The notes under the pieces were generated by a model. That model ran no database searches. It was given only the letters and a program-made list of their open reading frames with translations, and was not told the origin of the DNA. Shown in pieces: positions 48,107-58,437 of a stretch of 64,000 nt of DNA (position 1 is its first letter; each line of letters begins with the position of its first letter). The position numbers and the translations under genes are program-made. The stretch is from contig JACRIY010000039.1 of assembly GCA_016235805.1 (NCBI GenBank), positions 1-64,000 of the forward strand. The letters are read 5' to 3'. This DNA comes from Rhodocyclales bacterium. Lineage in GTDB: Bacteria; Pseudomonadota; Gammaproteobacteria; Burkholderiales; Rhodocyclaceae.

Positions 48107-49191
48107 TGGAAGCCACCGTCCTCAACCTTCTCGCCTCGGTCCTCGGCTCACTTTGGGCTCCGCTATGGAACCTGATCAAGCCGGTGTGGCCGCTGCTCTG
48201 GACCCTGGCCAAGATTGTCCTGATCATGGCGCCGCTGTTGCTGTCGGTTGCGTACCTGACCTTCGTCGAGCGCAAGGTCATTGGCTGGATGCAGGTTCGC
48301 ATCGGTCCAAATCGCGTTGGCCCCTGGGGCCTGCTGCAACCGATCGCCGACGGCCTCAAGCTGTTCTTCAAGGAAGTCCTGTTCCCGGCCGCCGCGGACA
48401 AGAAACTGTTTGTGCTCGGTCCGATCATGGCCATCGCGCCCGCCCTTGCACTCTGGGCGGTGATCCCGTTTTCGTCAGGCTGGGTGCTGGCCAACGTCGA
48501 TGCGGGCGTACTCTACCTGCTGGCGGTTGGTTCGATCGGCGTCTACGGCATCATCATCGCGGGCTGGGCGTCGAACTCCAAGTACCCGTTCTTCGGTGCC
48601 ATGCGTGCTTCGGCCCAGATGATTTCCTACGAAGTCTCGATGGGCCTTGCTCTGATCACAGTGCTGATGGTGTCGAACAGCCTCAACCTGAGCGACATCG
48701 TGATGGCGCAGGACAAGGGCCGCGGAGCGAGCATGGGCCTCGGATTCCTGTCGTGGAACTGGCTGCCGCTGCTGCCGATGTTCGGTGTCTATTTGATTTC
48801 AGGAGTTGCTGAAACCAATCGCGCCCCGTTCGACGTGGTCGAGGGCGAATCGGAAATCGTCGCCGGACACATGGTCGAGTATTCCGGCATGGCTTTCGCG
48901 ATGTTCTTCCTCGCCGAATACGCCAACATGATCCTGATATCGGCGATGACTTCGATTTTCTTCCTCGGCGGCTGGCTGTCTCCCGTCGGTTTCATTCCGG
49001 ACGGATTCCACTGGATGGCTGCGAAGATGTCGGCGATCCTGTTCTTCTTCCTCTGGATTCGCGCCACCTTCCCGCGCTATCGCTATGACCAGCTCATGCG
49101 CCTGGGCTGGAAGGTCTTCGTGCCGCTGACGCTGGTCTGGATCCTGGTGGTCGGGGTCTGGATGATGTCGCCGCTGACGATCTGGAAATAG
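48106..49191 (+). CDS. nuoH: NADH-quinone oxidoreductase subunit H
   Basis: 361-residue membrane subunit that links quinone site to proton channels; eight helices expected. Signature segments: [22 protein letters not shown]-type loop, [23 protein letters not shown] and [21 protein letters not shown] 48106 overlaps the nuoG stop; earlier in-frame codons lie within nuoG. Confidence 0.97.
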   Translation: MEATVLNLLASVLGSLWAPLWNLIKPVWPLLWTLAKIVLIMAPLLLSVAYLTFVERKVIGWMQVRIGPNRVGPWGLLQPIADGLKLFFKEVLFPAAADKKLFVLGPIMAIAPALALWAVIPFSSGWVLANVDAGVLYLLAVGSIGVYGIIIAGWASNSKYPFFGAMRASAQMISYEVSMGLALITVLMVSNSLNLSDIVMAQDKGRGASMGLGFLSWNWLPLLPMFGVYLISGVAETNRAPFDVVEGESEIVAGHMVEYSGMAFAMFFLAEYANMILISAMTSIFFLGGWLSPVGFIPDGFHWMAAKMSAILFFFLWIRATFPRYRYDQLMRLGWKVFVPLTLVWILVVGVWMMSPLTIWK

Positions 49192-49208
49192 GGCCGGGAG
49201 AACTCGAC

Positions 49209-49694
49209 ATGGGTGCAAAAGACATCATCGGCAGCTTGTTCCTCAAGGAACTGTTCAAGGGCATGGCGGTCACCGGCCGCTACATGTTCGCGCGCAAGAT
49301 CACCGTGCAGTATCCGGAAGAGAAGACGCCGCAAAGCAATCGCTTCCGCGGCCTGCACGCGCTGCGCCGCTATCCGAACGGCGAAGAGCGCTGCATCGCC
49401 TGCAAGCTGTGCGAGGCCGTCTGTCCCGCACTGGCGATCACCATCGAGTCGGCCGAGCGCGACGACGGCAGCCGGCGTACCACTCGCTACGACATTGACC
49501 TGACCAAGTGCATTTTCTGCGGGTTCTGCGAGGAAGCCTGCCCGGTCGACGCCATCGTCCAGACCCGAATCTTCGAATACCACGGCGAAGCGCGCGGCGA
49601 TCTCTATTACACCAAGCAGATGCTGCTGGCCGTGGGCGACAAGAACGAAGCGCAGATCGCCGCCGATCGCGCGCAAGACGCTCCCTACCGCTGA
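49209..49694 (+). CDS. nuoI: NADH-quinone oxidoreductase subunit I
   Basis: 161-residue ferredoxin-like subunit with two [4Fe-4S] sites, [12 protein letters not shown] and [12 protein letters not shown] (clusters N6a/N6b). The amphipathic N-terminus ([18 protein letters not shown]) docks on NuoH. AGGGCCGGGAG-like RBS region upstream. Confidence 0.97.
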   Translation: MGAKDIIGSLFLKELFKGMAVTGRYMFARKITVQYPEEKTPQSNRFRGLHALRRYPNGEERCIACKLCEAVCPALAITIESAERDDGSRRTTRYDIDLTKCIFCGFCEEACPVDAIVQTRIFEYHGEARGDLYYTKQMLLAVGDKNEAQIAADRAQDAPYR

Positions 49695-49701
49695 TCCCGC
49701 C

Positions 49702-50331
49702 ATGGAATTCAAGAGCATACTTTTTTATATCTTCTCCACCGTGACGGTTCTCGCCTCGCTGCGAGTGATCACCGCGCGCAATCCGGTGCATGCGGCCCTG
49801 TTCCTGGTGCTGGCCTTCTTCAACGTGTCCGGGTTGTGGATGCTGCTGCAGGCGGAGTTCCTCTCCCTGGTGCTGATCATGGTCTATGTCGGCGCGGTGA
49901 TGGTGCTGTTCCTTTTCGTGGTGATGATGCTGGACATCAACATCGAGCGTGTTCGCCAGGGCTTCTGGAAGAACCTGCCGATCGGCGCGTTGGTGGGCGC
50001 CCTGTTGATCGCCGAAATGGCGGCGGTGCTTTCCAGCCGCTATTTCGGTCTCACCAACCTTCCGGCGCAGAACATGCCGGCGAATTACAGCAATACCAAG
50101 GAACTGGCCCGCGTTCTCTATACCGACTACGCCTACCCGTTTGAAATCGCGTCCGTCATCCTGCTGGTGGCGATCATCGTCGCCGTGATGCTGACGCTGC
50201 GCCGACGCAAGGACAACAAGGCGATGCAGGCCTCCGACCAGATCGCGGTTAAGGCGAAAGACCGCATGCGTCTGGTCAAGATGGCACCCGAAATCGATCT
50301 GCCCGCGGCGAAGCAAGGGGAGAAGGCATGA
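49702..50331 (+). CDS. nuoJ: NADH-quinone oxidoreductase subunit J
   Basis: 209-residue, five-helix proton-pumping-arm subunit. The hallmark third helix region is [24 protein letters not shown]. Its charged C-terminal tail (about 170-209) is longer than in E. coli. Overlaps nuoK by 4 bp. Confidence 0.95.
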   Translation: MEFKSILFYIFSTVTVLASLRVITARNPVHAALFLVLAFFNVSGLWMLLQAEFLSLVLIMVYVGAVMVLFLFVVMMLDINIERVRQGFWKNLPIGALVGALLIAEMAAVLSSRYFGLTNLPAQNMPANYSNTKELARVLYTDYAYPFEIASVILLVAIIVAVMLTLRRRKDNKAMQASDQIAVKAKDRMRLVKMAPEIDLPAAKQGEKA

Positions 50332-50633
50332 TCTCGCTGTCGCACTACCTTATCCTCGCGGCGATCCTCTTTGCCATCGGCGTCGTCGGCATCTTCCTCA
50401 ACCGCAAGAACCTGATCGTGCTGCTGATGGCCATCGAACTGATGCTGCTGGCCGTGAATCTGAATTTTGTCGCGTTCTCGCATTACCTCAACGATCTTTC
50501 GGGCCAGCTCTTCGTGTTTTTCATCCTCGTCGTGGCGGCCGCCGAGTCGGGTATCGGTCTCGCCATCCTGGTGGTGCTGTTCCGCAACCTGTCCTCCATC
50601 GATGTCGAGGATCTCGACAGTCTGAAGGGCTAA
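50328..50633 (+). CDS. nuoK: NADH-quinone oxidoreductase subunit K
   Basis: 101-residue, three-helix subunit. Conserved glutamates lie in [16 protein letters not shown] and [13 protein letters not shown], both needed for coupled proton transfer in other complex I enzymes. Confidence 0.97.
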   Translation: MISLSHYLILAAILFAIGVVGIFLNRKNLIVLLMAIELMLLAVNLNFVAFSHYLNDLSGQLFVFFILVVAAAESGIGLAILVVLFRNLSSIDVEDLDSLKG

Positions 50634-50645
50634 GGGGCAAACGGA

Positions 50646-52676
50646 ATGAAGACACTTTATCTGATGGTCCCCCTGGCGCCGCTGGTCGGTGCCATCCTGG
50701 CGGGCTTCTTCAGCAGCCTGCTGGGTCGCGCCGGCGCCCACACCGTCACCTCGATCGGCGTCGCGATCTCCTTCGTCCTTTCCGTGATCATCTTCCAGGA
50801 CGTTCAGGCCGGCCACACCTTCAACGGCACGGTGTATCAGTGGATGGAGTCGGGCGGCCTCAAGCTCGAAGTCGGCTTCCTGATCGACCAGCTGACCGTG
50901 CTAATGATGCTGGTGGTGACTTTCGTTTCCCTGATGGTGCACATCTACACCATAGGCTACATGGCGCACGACGAGGAAAACTGGCCGGAGGGAAGCAAGG
51001 CCGGGACCAACAGCTACCAGCGTTTCTTCAGCTACATCTCGCTGTTCACCTTCTCGATGCTGATGCTCGTCATGAGCAACAACTTCGTCCAGCTCTTCTT
51101 CGGCTGGGAAGCGGTGGGCCTCGTGTCCTACCTGCTGATCGGTTTCTGGTCGGTGCGTCCGACGGCGATCTACGCCAACCTCAAGGCCTTCCTGGTCAAT
51201 CGTGTCGGCGACTTCGGCTTCCTGCTCGGCATCGGCCTGATCGCCGCCTATGCGGGCACCCTCGATTACGCCCAGGTCTTCGCCAAGCGCAACGAATTGG
51301 CTGCGCTCACCGAAGCCGTCACCGGCTGGCCGCTGATCACCGCCATCTGCATCTGCCTGTTCATCGGCGCCATGGGCAAGTCGGCACAGTTCCCGCTGCA
51401 CGTCTGGCTGCCCGACTCGATGGAAGGCCCGACCCCGATCTCCGCGCTGATCCATGCCGCGACCATGGTCACGGCCGGCATCTTCATGGTTTCGCGCATG
51501 TCGCCGCTGTTCGAGCTGTCGGACACCGCACTGTCCTTCGTCATCGTCATCGGCGCCATCACCACGCTGTTCATGGCCCTGATCGCCATCGTCCAGACCG
51601 ACGTCAAGCGCGTCGTCGCCTACTCGACGCTGTCGCAGCTCGGCTACATGACCATGGCGCTGGGCGCATCGGCCTACTCGGTGGCGATCTTCCACCTGAT
51701 GACCCACGCCTTCTTCAAGGCTGTGCTGTTCCTCGGCGCCGGCTCGGTAATCATCGCCATGCACCACGAACAGGACATGCGCAAGATGGGCGGCCTGCGC
51801 AAGTACATGCCGATCACCTACGCCACCATGCTGATCGGCGCCATCGCCAATGCAGGCCTGCCGCCCTTTGCCGGATTCTTCTCCAAGGACTCCATCATCG
51901 AGGCTGTGCATCTTGCCAACGTGCCGGGCGCCGGATTCGCCTACTTCTGCGCCCTGGCGGCGGTATTCGTCGGCGGTTTGTATTCCTTCCGCCTGATCTT
52001 CTTCACCTTCCATGGCGAAGAGCGCTTCCGCAAGGCACATGACGACCACGGTCACGGGCACGATGCCCACCACGACGCGCATGACGATCACGGCCACCAC
52101 GGCCCGGTCGAGCCGCACGAGTCGCCCAAGGTCGTCACGCTGCCGTTGATCCTGCTGGCGATTCCCGCGATCGCCTCGGGCTGGCTGATCGGCACCATCC
52201 TCTACGGCAACTGGTTCGGCGGTGCGATCACCATTTCCGAGGTGCACAAGGGCATGGCCACCATGGCCCACGAATTTCACGGCATATTCGGCATGATGAC
52301 CCACGGCGTAACCACGCTGCCGTTCTGGCTTGCCATCGGCGGTGCCGCCACGGCCTGGTACCTCTACATCGCGCGTCCCGACCTGCCGGCGGTGATCAAG
52401 CAGAAGCTCGCCTTCCCGGCCATGATCCTCGAAGAGAAGTACGGCTTCGACCGCTTCAACGACTGGTTCTTCGCCGGCGGTTCGCGCCTGCTTGGCCGCG
52501 GCCTGTGGAAGGCCGGCGACCAGGTCCTGATCGACGGCGTCATGGTGAATGGCTCGGCTGGCGCCGTGGGCTGGTTCTCCTCGCTGGTCGGCCTGATCCA
52601 GTCCGGTCGCATCTATCGCTATGCCCTGGGCATGATCTTTGGCGTGGTCGCACTCCTGTCGCTTTGGAGGGCCTGA
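50646..52676 (+). CDS. nuoL: NADH-quinone oxidoreductase subunit L
   Basis: 676-residue antiporter-like subunit with the lateral helix. Conserved features: NNFVQLFFGWEAVGLVSYLLIGFW, the Lys helix MGKSAQFPLHVWLPDSMEGPT and HAFFKAVLFLGAGSVI. A His/Asp-rich cytoplasm- or periplasm-facing loop (about residues 463-490) has 13 or so histidines. Longer than E. coli NuoL (613), the difference being partly this loop. Confidence 0.96.
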   Translation: MKTLYLMVPLAPLVGAILAGFFSSLLGRAGAHTVTSIGVAISFVLSVIIFQDVQAGHTFNGTVYQWMESGGLKLEVGFLIDQLTVLMMLVVTFVSLMVHIYTIGYMAHDEENWPEGSKAGTNSYQRFFSYISLFTFSMLMLVMSNNFVQLFFGWEAVGLVSYLLIGFWSVRPTAIYANLKAFLVNRVGDFGFLLGIGLIAAYAGTLDYAQVFAKRNELAALTEAVTGWPLITAICICLFIGAMGKSAQFPLHVWLPDSMEGPTPISALIHAATMVTAGIFMVSRMSPLFELSDTALSFVIVIGAITTLFMALIAIVQTDVKRVVAYSTLSQLGYMTMALGASAYSVAIFHLMTHAFFKAVLFLGAGSVIIAMHHEQDMRKMGGLRKYMPITYATMLIGAIANAGLPPFAGFFSKDSIIEAVHLANVPGAGFAYFCALAAVFVGGLYSFRLIFFTFHGEERFRKAHDDHGHGHDAHHDAHDDHGHHGPVEPHESPKVVTLPLILLAIPAIASGWLIGTILYGNWFGGAITISEVHKGMATMAHEFHGIFGMMTHGVTTLPFWLAIGGAATAWYLYIARPDLPAVIKQKLAFPAMILEEKYGFDRFNDWFFAGGSRLLGRGLWKAGDQVLIDGVMVNGSAGAVGWFSSLVGLIQSGRIYRYALGMIFGVVALLSLWRA

Positions 52677-52721
52677 CGCAAGAGCGTGCTCGAGCCTACG
52701 GCCTGATGGAATAAATATCCG

Positions 52722-54197
52722 ATGAATTCGCAACTTCTGAGTCTCGCAATCTGGGTCCCCATCCTCGGCGCACTGCCGGTGTTCTGGATCGGCTCGGAAC
52801 GTCGCGCGCTGGTGCGCTGGCTGTCGCTGCTGGTGGCGGTTGCCGGTTTCCTGGTGACCATTCCGCTCTACACCGGCTTCGATGTAAGCCAGGCCGGCAT
52901 GCAGTTCGTCGAAAAGACGCCCTGGATCACCCGTTTCAATGTCCAGTACTTCCTCGGTGTTGACGGTATTTCGATGCCCTTCATCCTGCTCAACAGCCTG
53001 ATCACGATCTTCGTGGTGCTGGCCGGCTGGGAAGTCATCGAGGAAAAGCAGGCCCAGTACATGGGCGCCTTCCTGGTCATGTCGGGCCTCATGAACGGCA
53101 TTTTCAGCGCGCTCGACGGCATTCTGTTCTACGTATTCTTCGAAGCGTCGCTGATCCCGATGTACATCATCATCGGCGTCTGGGGCGGCCCCAACCGCGT
53201 CTATGCGGCCATCAAGTTCTTCCTCTACACGCTGCTCGGCTCGCTGCTGATGCTGGTCGCCCTGATCTGGCTGTTCCTCGAGGCCGGCGGCAGCTTCAGC
53301 ATTCTCGACTGGCACAAGATGCATATCGGCATGGCGCCGCAGATCCTGATATTCATCGCCTTCCTGGTCTCCTTTGCCGTCAAGGTGCCGATGTGGCCGG
53401 TGCATACCTGGTTGCCTGATGCGCACGTCGAGGCACCAACCGGCGGCTCGGTGGTGCTGGCGGCCATCGCGCTGAAACTGGGTGCCTACGGTTTCGTCCG
53501 GTTCTCGCTGCCGATCGTGCCCGACGCGAGCCACCATCTGGCACCGATGATGATCGCGCTGTCGCTGATCGCCGTGGTCTACATCGGCTTCGTCGCGCTG
53601 GTGCAGACCGACATGAAGAAGCTGATCGCCTATTCCTCGATCTCGCACATGGGCTTCGTCACCCTCGGCTTCTTCATCTTCAACGCCATCGGCGTCGAGG
53701 GCGCGCTGGTGCAGATGATTTCCCACGGCTTCATCTCGGCGGCGATGTTCCTTTGCGTCGGCGTCATGTACGACCGCATGCATTCGCGCCAGATCGCCGA
53801 TTACGGCGGCGTGGTGCACACCATGCCCAAGTTCGCCGCGTTGTTCGTCTTCTTCGCCATGTCCAATTCCGGCCTGCCGGCGACTTCCGGCTTCGTCGGC
53901 GAGTTCATGGTCATCCTCGGCGCCATCAAGGCCAATTTCTGGATGGGCTTCGCCGCCGCAACGACCCTGATCCTCGGCGCCGCCTACACGCTGTGGATGA
54001 TCAAGCGTGTGGTCTTCGGCCCGGTCGGCAATTCGCACGTCGCCGAACTCACCGACATCAACGGACGCGAATTCCTGGTACTCGGCCTGCTCGCCGTCTG
54101 CGTGCTGGCCATGGGTCTCTATCCCTTCCCCTTCACCGAGGTGATGCACGCTTCGGTGGATAACCTGCTCAAGCACGTTGCGGCGAGCAAGCTTTGA
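52722..54197 (+). CDS. nuoM: NADH-quinone oxidoreductase subunit M
   Basis: 491-residue antiporter-like subunit. Characteristic FYVFFEASLIPMYIIIGVWGG, the pumping Lys/His region VKVPMWPVHTWLPDAHVEAPT, and AYSSISHMGFVTLG. 45 bp after nuoL. Confidence 0.97.
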   Translation: MNSQLLSLAIWVPILGALPVFWIGSERRALVRWLSLLVAVAGFLVTIPLYTGFDVSQAGMQFVEKTPWITRFNVQYFLGVDGISMPFILLNSLITIFVVLAGWEVIEEKQAQYMGAFLVMSGLMNGIFSALDGILFYVFFEASLIPMYIIIGVWGGPNRVYAAIKFFLYTLLGSLLMLVALIWLFLEAGGSFSILDWHKMHIGMAPQILIFIAFLVSFAVKVPMWPVHTWLPDAHVEAPTGGSVVLAAIALKLGAYGFVRFSLPIVPDASHHLAPMMIALSLIAVVYIGFVALVQTDMKKLIAYSSISHMGFVTLGFFIFNAIGVEGALVQMISHGFISAAMFLCVGVMYDRMHSRQIADYGGVVHTMPKFAALFVFFAMSNSGLPATSGFVGEFMVILGAIKANFWMGFAAATTLILGAAYTLWMIKRVVFGPVGNSHVAELTDINGREFLVLGLLAVCVLAMGLYPFPFTEVMHASVDNLLKHVAASKL

Positions 54198-54234
54198 GCC
54201 CAAGGCACACGACTAGAAAGACACGAGAGAAGCG

Positions 54235-55716
54235 ATGCTGAACAATTTCGTGATGCCCGACCTGTACCCGGCAGCTCCGGAGATATTTCTCCTGCTGATG
54301 TCGTTCCTGGTGCTGTTCGTGGACCTGTTCTTTGGCGCCACCCACCGCTGGATGGCCGCCATGCTGACGGCGATCACCCTGCTGGGATGCGCCGCGCTGA
54401 CGTTGGTGACGTCCGACGGACAGACCACGCTGACCTTCAGCAACATGTTCGTCGACGACCTGTTGTCGGACTTCCTCAAGCTGATGACCTACCTCGCCGT
54501 GCTGATGATGCTGGTCTACAGCCGGCAGTACCTGGCCGATCGCGGGCTGGACAAGGGCGAGTTCTATGTCCTGGTGCTCTACGCGACGCTGGGCATGATG
54601 GTGATGATCTCGGCCGCCAGCCTGCTGACGATGTACCTCGGCCTCGAACTGATGTCGCTGTCGCTGTATGGCCTGGTCGCCATCGACCGCGACTCGACCC
54701 GCGGTACCGAGGCGGCGATGAAGTATTTCGTGCTCGGCGCGCTGGCGTCGGGCCTGCTGCTCTACGGCATGTCGATGATCTACGGCGCCACCGGCAGCCT
54801 GGAACTGGGCGGCATCGCGCAGGCGATGTACCAGGGCCACGGCGAAAAGACGGTGCTGATCTTCGGACTGGTGTTCCTCGTCGCCGGCGTCGCCTTCAAG
54901 CTCGGCCTGGTACCCTTCCACATGTGGATCCCGGACGTCTATCACGGCGCACCGACCGCGGTGACCATGTTCGTCGGCTCCGCACCCAAGCTGGCCGCCT
55001 TCGCCATGGCGCTGCGCCTGCTGGTCTACGGCATGTTCGGGCTCGCCGGCGACTGGCAGAAGATGCTGCTGGTGATGGCCGTGCTCTCGATCGGTCTGGG
55101 CAATCTGGCCGCCATCGCGCAGACCAACATCAAGCGCATGCTGGCCTACTCGGCGATCTCGCACATGGGCTACATGGTGCTCGGCCTCATGTCCGGCGTG
55201 GTCGGCGGGCAGGTCGACGCCTTCACCGCCGTCAATGCCTACAGTTCCGCGCTCTACTACAGCGTTGCCTACGTGCTGATGACGCTCGGCGCCTTCGGCA
55301 CGGTCCTGCTGCTGTCGCGCGCCGGCTACGAGGCGGAGAACCTCGAAGACTTCAAGGGCCTCAACAAGCGCAGCCCGTGGTTCGCCGCGATGATGCTGAT
55401 CTTCATGTTCTCCATGGCCGGCATCCCCTTCTTCATCGGCTTCTTCGCCAAGTTCGCCGTCCTGCTGGCTGCCATCAAGGCCGGCTACACCACGGTGGCC
55501 GTGATCGCCGTGATGTTCTCCCTGATCGGCGCCTTCTACTACCTGCGCGTGGTCAAGCTGATGTACTTCGATGCGCCGGCCGATTCGGCCCCCATTTCGG
55601 CCGGGCTCGACCTGCGCGTGCTGCTGTCGCTCAACGGCCTCGCGGTCGCCGGCTTCGGTCTCTTCCCCGATGCATTGATGCTGGTCTGCACCACGACCCT
55701 GATGCGCTCGCTCTGA
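54235..55716 (+). CDS. nuoN: NADH-quinone oxidoreductase subunit N
   Basis: 493-residue third antiporter-like subunit and last nuo gene. [41 protein letters not shown] and [15 protein letters not shown] are typical. A strong terminator follows 33 bp after the stop, so nuoA-N ends here. Confidence 0.97.
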   Translation: MLNNFVMPDLYPAAPEIFLLLMSFLVLFVDLFFGATHRWMAAMLTAITLLGCAALTLVTSDGQTTLTFSNMFVDDLLSDFLKLMTYLAVLMMLVYSRQYLADRGLDKGEFYVLVLYATLGMMVMISAASLLTMYLGLELMSLSLYGLVAIDRDSTRGTEAAMKYFVLGALASGLLLYGMSMIYGATGSLELGGIAQAMYQGHGEKTVLIFGLVFLVAGVAFKLGLVPFHMWIPDVYHGAPTAVTMFVGSAPKLAAFAMALRLLVYGMFGLAGDWQKMLLVMAVLSIGLGNLAAIAQTNIKRMLAYSAISHMGYMVLGLMSGVVGGQVDAFTAVNAYSSALYYSVAYVLMTLGAFGTVLLLSRAGYEAENLEDFKGLNKRSPWFAAMMLIFMFSMAGIPFFIGFFAKFAVLLAAIKAGYTTVAVIAVMFSLIGAFYYLRVVKLMYFDAPADSAPISAGLDLRVLLSLNGLAVAGFGLFPDALMLVCTTTLMRSL

Positions 55717-55746
55717 CGCTCGCCGCGCTCCGGCGCGTATCGAAGA

Positions 55747-55782
55747 AGGCCGTCCTGCAGGCAACGCAGGGCGGCTTTTTTT
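55747..55782 (+). terminator. Rho-independent terminator of the nuo operon
   Basis: GCCGTCCTGC (55749-55758) pairs with GCAGGGCGGC (55766-55775) through ten base pairs including one G-U, loop of 7, followed by seven T. Confidence 0.88.
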
Positions 55783-55926
55783 CGCCCTGCGCACGGGCCG
55801 ACTTCGACGCCGCCGGTTCGCTGCAGGACGCTTTTCCCTGCGGCGCGGGCGGAGTTTCGGCGCCGGCCTGATATAAGATAGTCCGTTGCGAAGCCGCGCA
55901 AATTTCCATCATTTTTCGACGACCTC

Positions 55927-56490
55927 ATGGACGATTCCGAGCTGATCGAGCACACGATCACCAGCGAGCCGGTATATGACGGCAAGCTGCTGCACGTCCG
56001 GCGCGACGTGGCGCGCCTGCCCAATGGCGACGAGGCAGTTCGCGAGTGGATCACCCATCCCGGGGCGGTAGTCGTGATCCCGGTGCTGGACAACGGCAAG
56101 CTGCTGTTCGAGCGCCAGTTCCGCTACCCCCTGCGGCGCATCTTCATCGAGCTTCCCGCCGGCAAGATCGATACCGGCGAGCACCCGCTGGATACCGCCA
56201 AACGCGAACTACGTGAGGAGACCGGCCACCAGGCGAAGCACTGGCGCCACCTGGCGACCATGCATCCCTGCATCGGCTACGCCGACGAGCGCATCGAAAT
56301 CTTCTGGGCGCAGGGCCTGATCTACGTCGGCCACCAGCGCGACCACGGCGAGTTCCTCGAAGTGATCGAAATGAGCGTGGCCGATGCCATGCTCGCCGTT
56401 CAGGACGGCGAAATCACCGACGGCAAGACCCTCAGCGCGCTGTTGTGGGCCGACAAGATCACCAGCGGCGCATGGCAGATGCCCGAATGA
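55927..56490 (+). CDS. nudF: ADP-ribose pyrophosphatase (Nudix hydrolase, NudF type)
   Basis: 187 residues. A complete Nudix box runs from G79 to H101 (GKIDTGEHPLDTAK then RELREETGH). VIPVLDNGKLLFERQFRYPL before it and MHPCIGYADERIEIFWA after it are typical of ADP-ribose pyrophosphatases, which hydrolyse ADP-ribose to AMP and ribose-5-P. Its stop overlaps the histidine kinase start (ATGA), an unusual coupling between a Nudix enzyme and a two-component system. Confidence 0.88.
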   Translation: MDDSELIEHTITSEPVYDGKLLHVRRDVARLPNGDEAVREWITHPGAVVVIPVLDNGKLLFERQFRYPLRRIFIELPAGKIDTGEHPLDTAKRELREETGHQAKHWRHLATMHPCIGYADERIEIFWAQGLIYVGHQRDHGEFLEVIEMSVADAMLAVQDGEITDGKTLSALLWADKITSGAWQMPE

Positions 56491-57719
56491 GCAAGCCCGA
56501 CGCCGCCGCCGCGCTGGAGCATCTGGACCTCGATCCGTCCGGCGGCCACACGCTGGAAGCGCTGCACGTCCTGTCGGAAATCGCCAGCAACCTCGCCGAC
56601 GAAGACGACCTCGACGAACTGCTGGGCCGCTTCCTCGGCACCATGATCCGCCTCGCCAAGGCCGATGCCGGCGTGGTACGGGTACTGACCAGCGACGGCA
56701 AACACCTGCGCATGGTCGCCTCGCGCGGCCTGCCGCCGGCGGTGGTCGAGAAGGAGCGGCTGGTCTCCCGTGATTGCGGCGTCTGCGGAATCGCCATCGG
56801 GCAGAACCGCCCGCTGTTCGAAATCGAGCTGAAAGGCTGTGCGGAGCGCACCGGCGGAAATTTCTTTGCCACCGGCTGCCAGGCCATGGTGGTGGTGCCC
56901 CTGTCGAATGGCGGCCGCCTGCTCGGCACCTACAACCTGTTCCTGCCGGAAGCCTTCGAGCTGCCCGAGGAAGTCGCGCTGCTGTTCCGTTCCATCGGCG
57001 AGCATCTCGGCATGGCGCTGGAAAACGCGCGGCTGAAGCGCGAGAACCTGCGCATCGTGCTGACCAGCGAGCGCCAGATGATGGCTGCCGAAATCCACGA
57101 CTCGCTGGCGCAGACCCTGGCCTACATGAAGATGCGCATGGCGATGCTCAACGATGCGTTGGCGGACCAGTCCCTGGAGAAGAGCGCCAAATACGCCGGC
57201 GACGTCAGCCAGGCGCTGGACGACGCCTACGGCCACCTGCGCGAGCTGCTGGTGCAGTTTCGCAGCCGGATGGACCCGATGGGCCTCCACCATGCGCTGC
57301 AGGGCCTGGCCTGCGGCTTCCAGGAGCGCACCGGGATCGTCCTCCACTATGACAACAAGCTGACCGACCTGCGCCTGGAGCCGGAAAAGGAAAGCCAAGT
57401 CTTTCACATCCTGCAGGAAGCACTGGCCAATGTCGCGCGCCATTCCGGCGCCACCGAGGCGCGCATGACGCTGGAGGCCGCCGGCGACTACTACGACGCC
57501 ACGGTGGAAGACAACGGCAAGGGCGGCCAGGGCTTCTTCGCCATCGCCAATCGCGTCGACGGCTTCCAGGAACATGCGGGGCTGCGCGACCATTTCGGCC
57601 TGGCCATCATGCGCGAGCGCGCTGAAAAAATTGGCGGCCACCTCGAGGTCGCCAACCTGGCCAGTGGTGGCTTCCGCGTCAGGCTCAGCTTTCCCCCGGG
57701 CGGAGGCATCTCGGGATGA
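56487..57719 (+). CDS. GAF-domain sensor histidine kinase, NarX/NreB-like
   Basis: 410 residues, no signal peptide or membrane segment, so a cytosolic sensor. A GAF domain (about 38-182) contains four cysteines C97, C100, C118, C131 that could hold an iron-sulfur cluster or act as thiol switches, as proposed for cysteine-cluster NarX-type sensors. The HisKA_3 motif AAEIHDSLAQTLAYMKMRM places the phosphorylated histidine at H204; the HATPase domain has ILQEALANVARHSGA and GLAIMRERAEKIGG. Start ATG 56487 overlaps nudF. The response regulator gene begins 4 bp before its stop. Confidence 0.82.
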   Translation: MSKPDAAAALEHLDLDPSGGHTLEALHVLSEIASNLADEDDLDELLGRFLGTMIRLAKADAGVVRVLTSDGKHLRMVASRGLPPAVVEKERLVSRDCGVCGIAIGQNRPLFEIELKGCAERTGGNFFATGCQAMVVVPLSNGGRLLGTYNLFLPEAFELPEEVALLFRSIGEHLGMALENARLKRENLRIVLTSERQMMAAEIHDSLAQTLAYMKMRMAMLNDALADQSLEKSAKYAGDVSQALDDAYGHLRELLVQFRSRMDPMGLHHALQGLACGFQERTGIVLHYDNKLTDLRLEPEKESQVFHILQEALANVARHSGATEARMTLEAAGDYYDATVEDNGKGGQGFFAIANRVDGFQEHAGLRDHFGLAIMRERAEKIGGHLEVANLASGGFRVRLSFPPGGGISG

Positions 57720-58402
57720 GCCTGCTGGTTGCCACCGATCCGATCCGCGTCATGCTGGTCGACGACCACACGCTGTTCCGCAAGGGCCTCGCGGAACTGC
57801 TCGAACAGCGCGGCACGATCAAGGTCGCCGCCATCGCCAGCAATGGCGATGACGCGCTGCGCCGGCTTGCCGACGCCCGCCCGGATGTCATCATCACCGA
57901 CCTCAACATGCCGCCCAACGGCGGCCTGAGCCTGCTGCGGCAACTGGTGGCCGGCGGCTGGCTCGGCCCGGTGCTGGTGCTCACCGTGAGCGACGCCGAG
58001 GACGACCTCGCCGCCGCGATGCAGGCCGGCGCCAAAGGTTATCTCTTGAAGGACATGGAGCCCGAAGACGTGGTCGATGCCGTGCAACGGGCCGTGCGCG
58101 GCGAAACCGTGGTCGCCCCGGCCATGACGCTGAAGCTGGTGAACCTCCTGCAGGGCGGCAACGCCGCCAATGCCAAGGCCGACACGCTCAAGCTGCTCAC
58201 CGCGCGCGAGCGGGAAATCCTGCAGCACCTGTCGCAGGGCCTCTCGAACAAGGCCATCGCCCGCGTGCTCGACATCAGTCATGACACCGTCAAGCTGCAC
58301 GTCAAGCACATCCTGGCCAAGCTCAACCTGAGTTCCCGCGTCGAGGCCGCCGTCTTCGCCGTCGAGCAGAAGGCGGCGGAGCAGGGCCGACGCAGCAACT
58401 GA
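57716..58402 (+). CDS. NarL/FixJ-family response regulator
   Basis: 228 residues. Receiver domain with acidic pocket D16-D17 and phosphoacceptor D62 in IITDLNMPPNGG, conserved Lys in GYLLKDMEPED, then a LuxR-type HTH (LTAREREILQHLSQGLSNKAIARVLDISHDTVKLHVKHI-type, about 160-205). Overlaps the kinase gene by 4 bp, so the two are cognate. Targets are not evident; the nearest promoters are those of nuo/nudF and the downstream GST. Confidence 0.88.
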   Translation: MSLLVATDPIRVMLVDDHTLFRKGLAELLEQRGTIKVAAIASNGDDALRRLADARPDVIITDLNMPPNGGLSLLRQLVAGGWLGPVLVLTVSDAEDDLAAAMQAGAKGYLLKDMEPEDVVDAVQRAVRGETVVAPAMTLKLVNLLQGGNAANAKADTLKLLTAREREILQHLSQGLSNKAIARVLDISHDTVKLHVKHILAKLNLSSRVEAAVFAVEQKAAEQGRRSN

Positions 58403-58437
58403 TTCCCCCCGCAGACAAAAACCCAAAGGAGATATGC

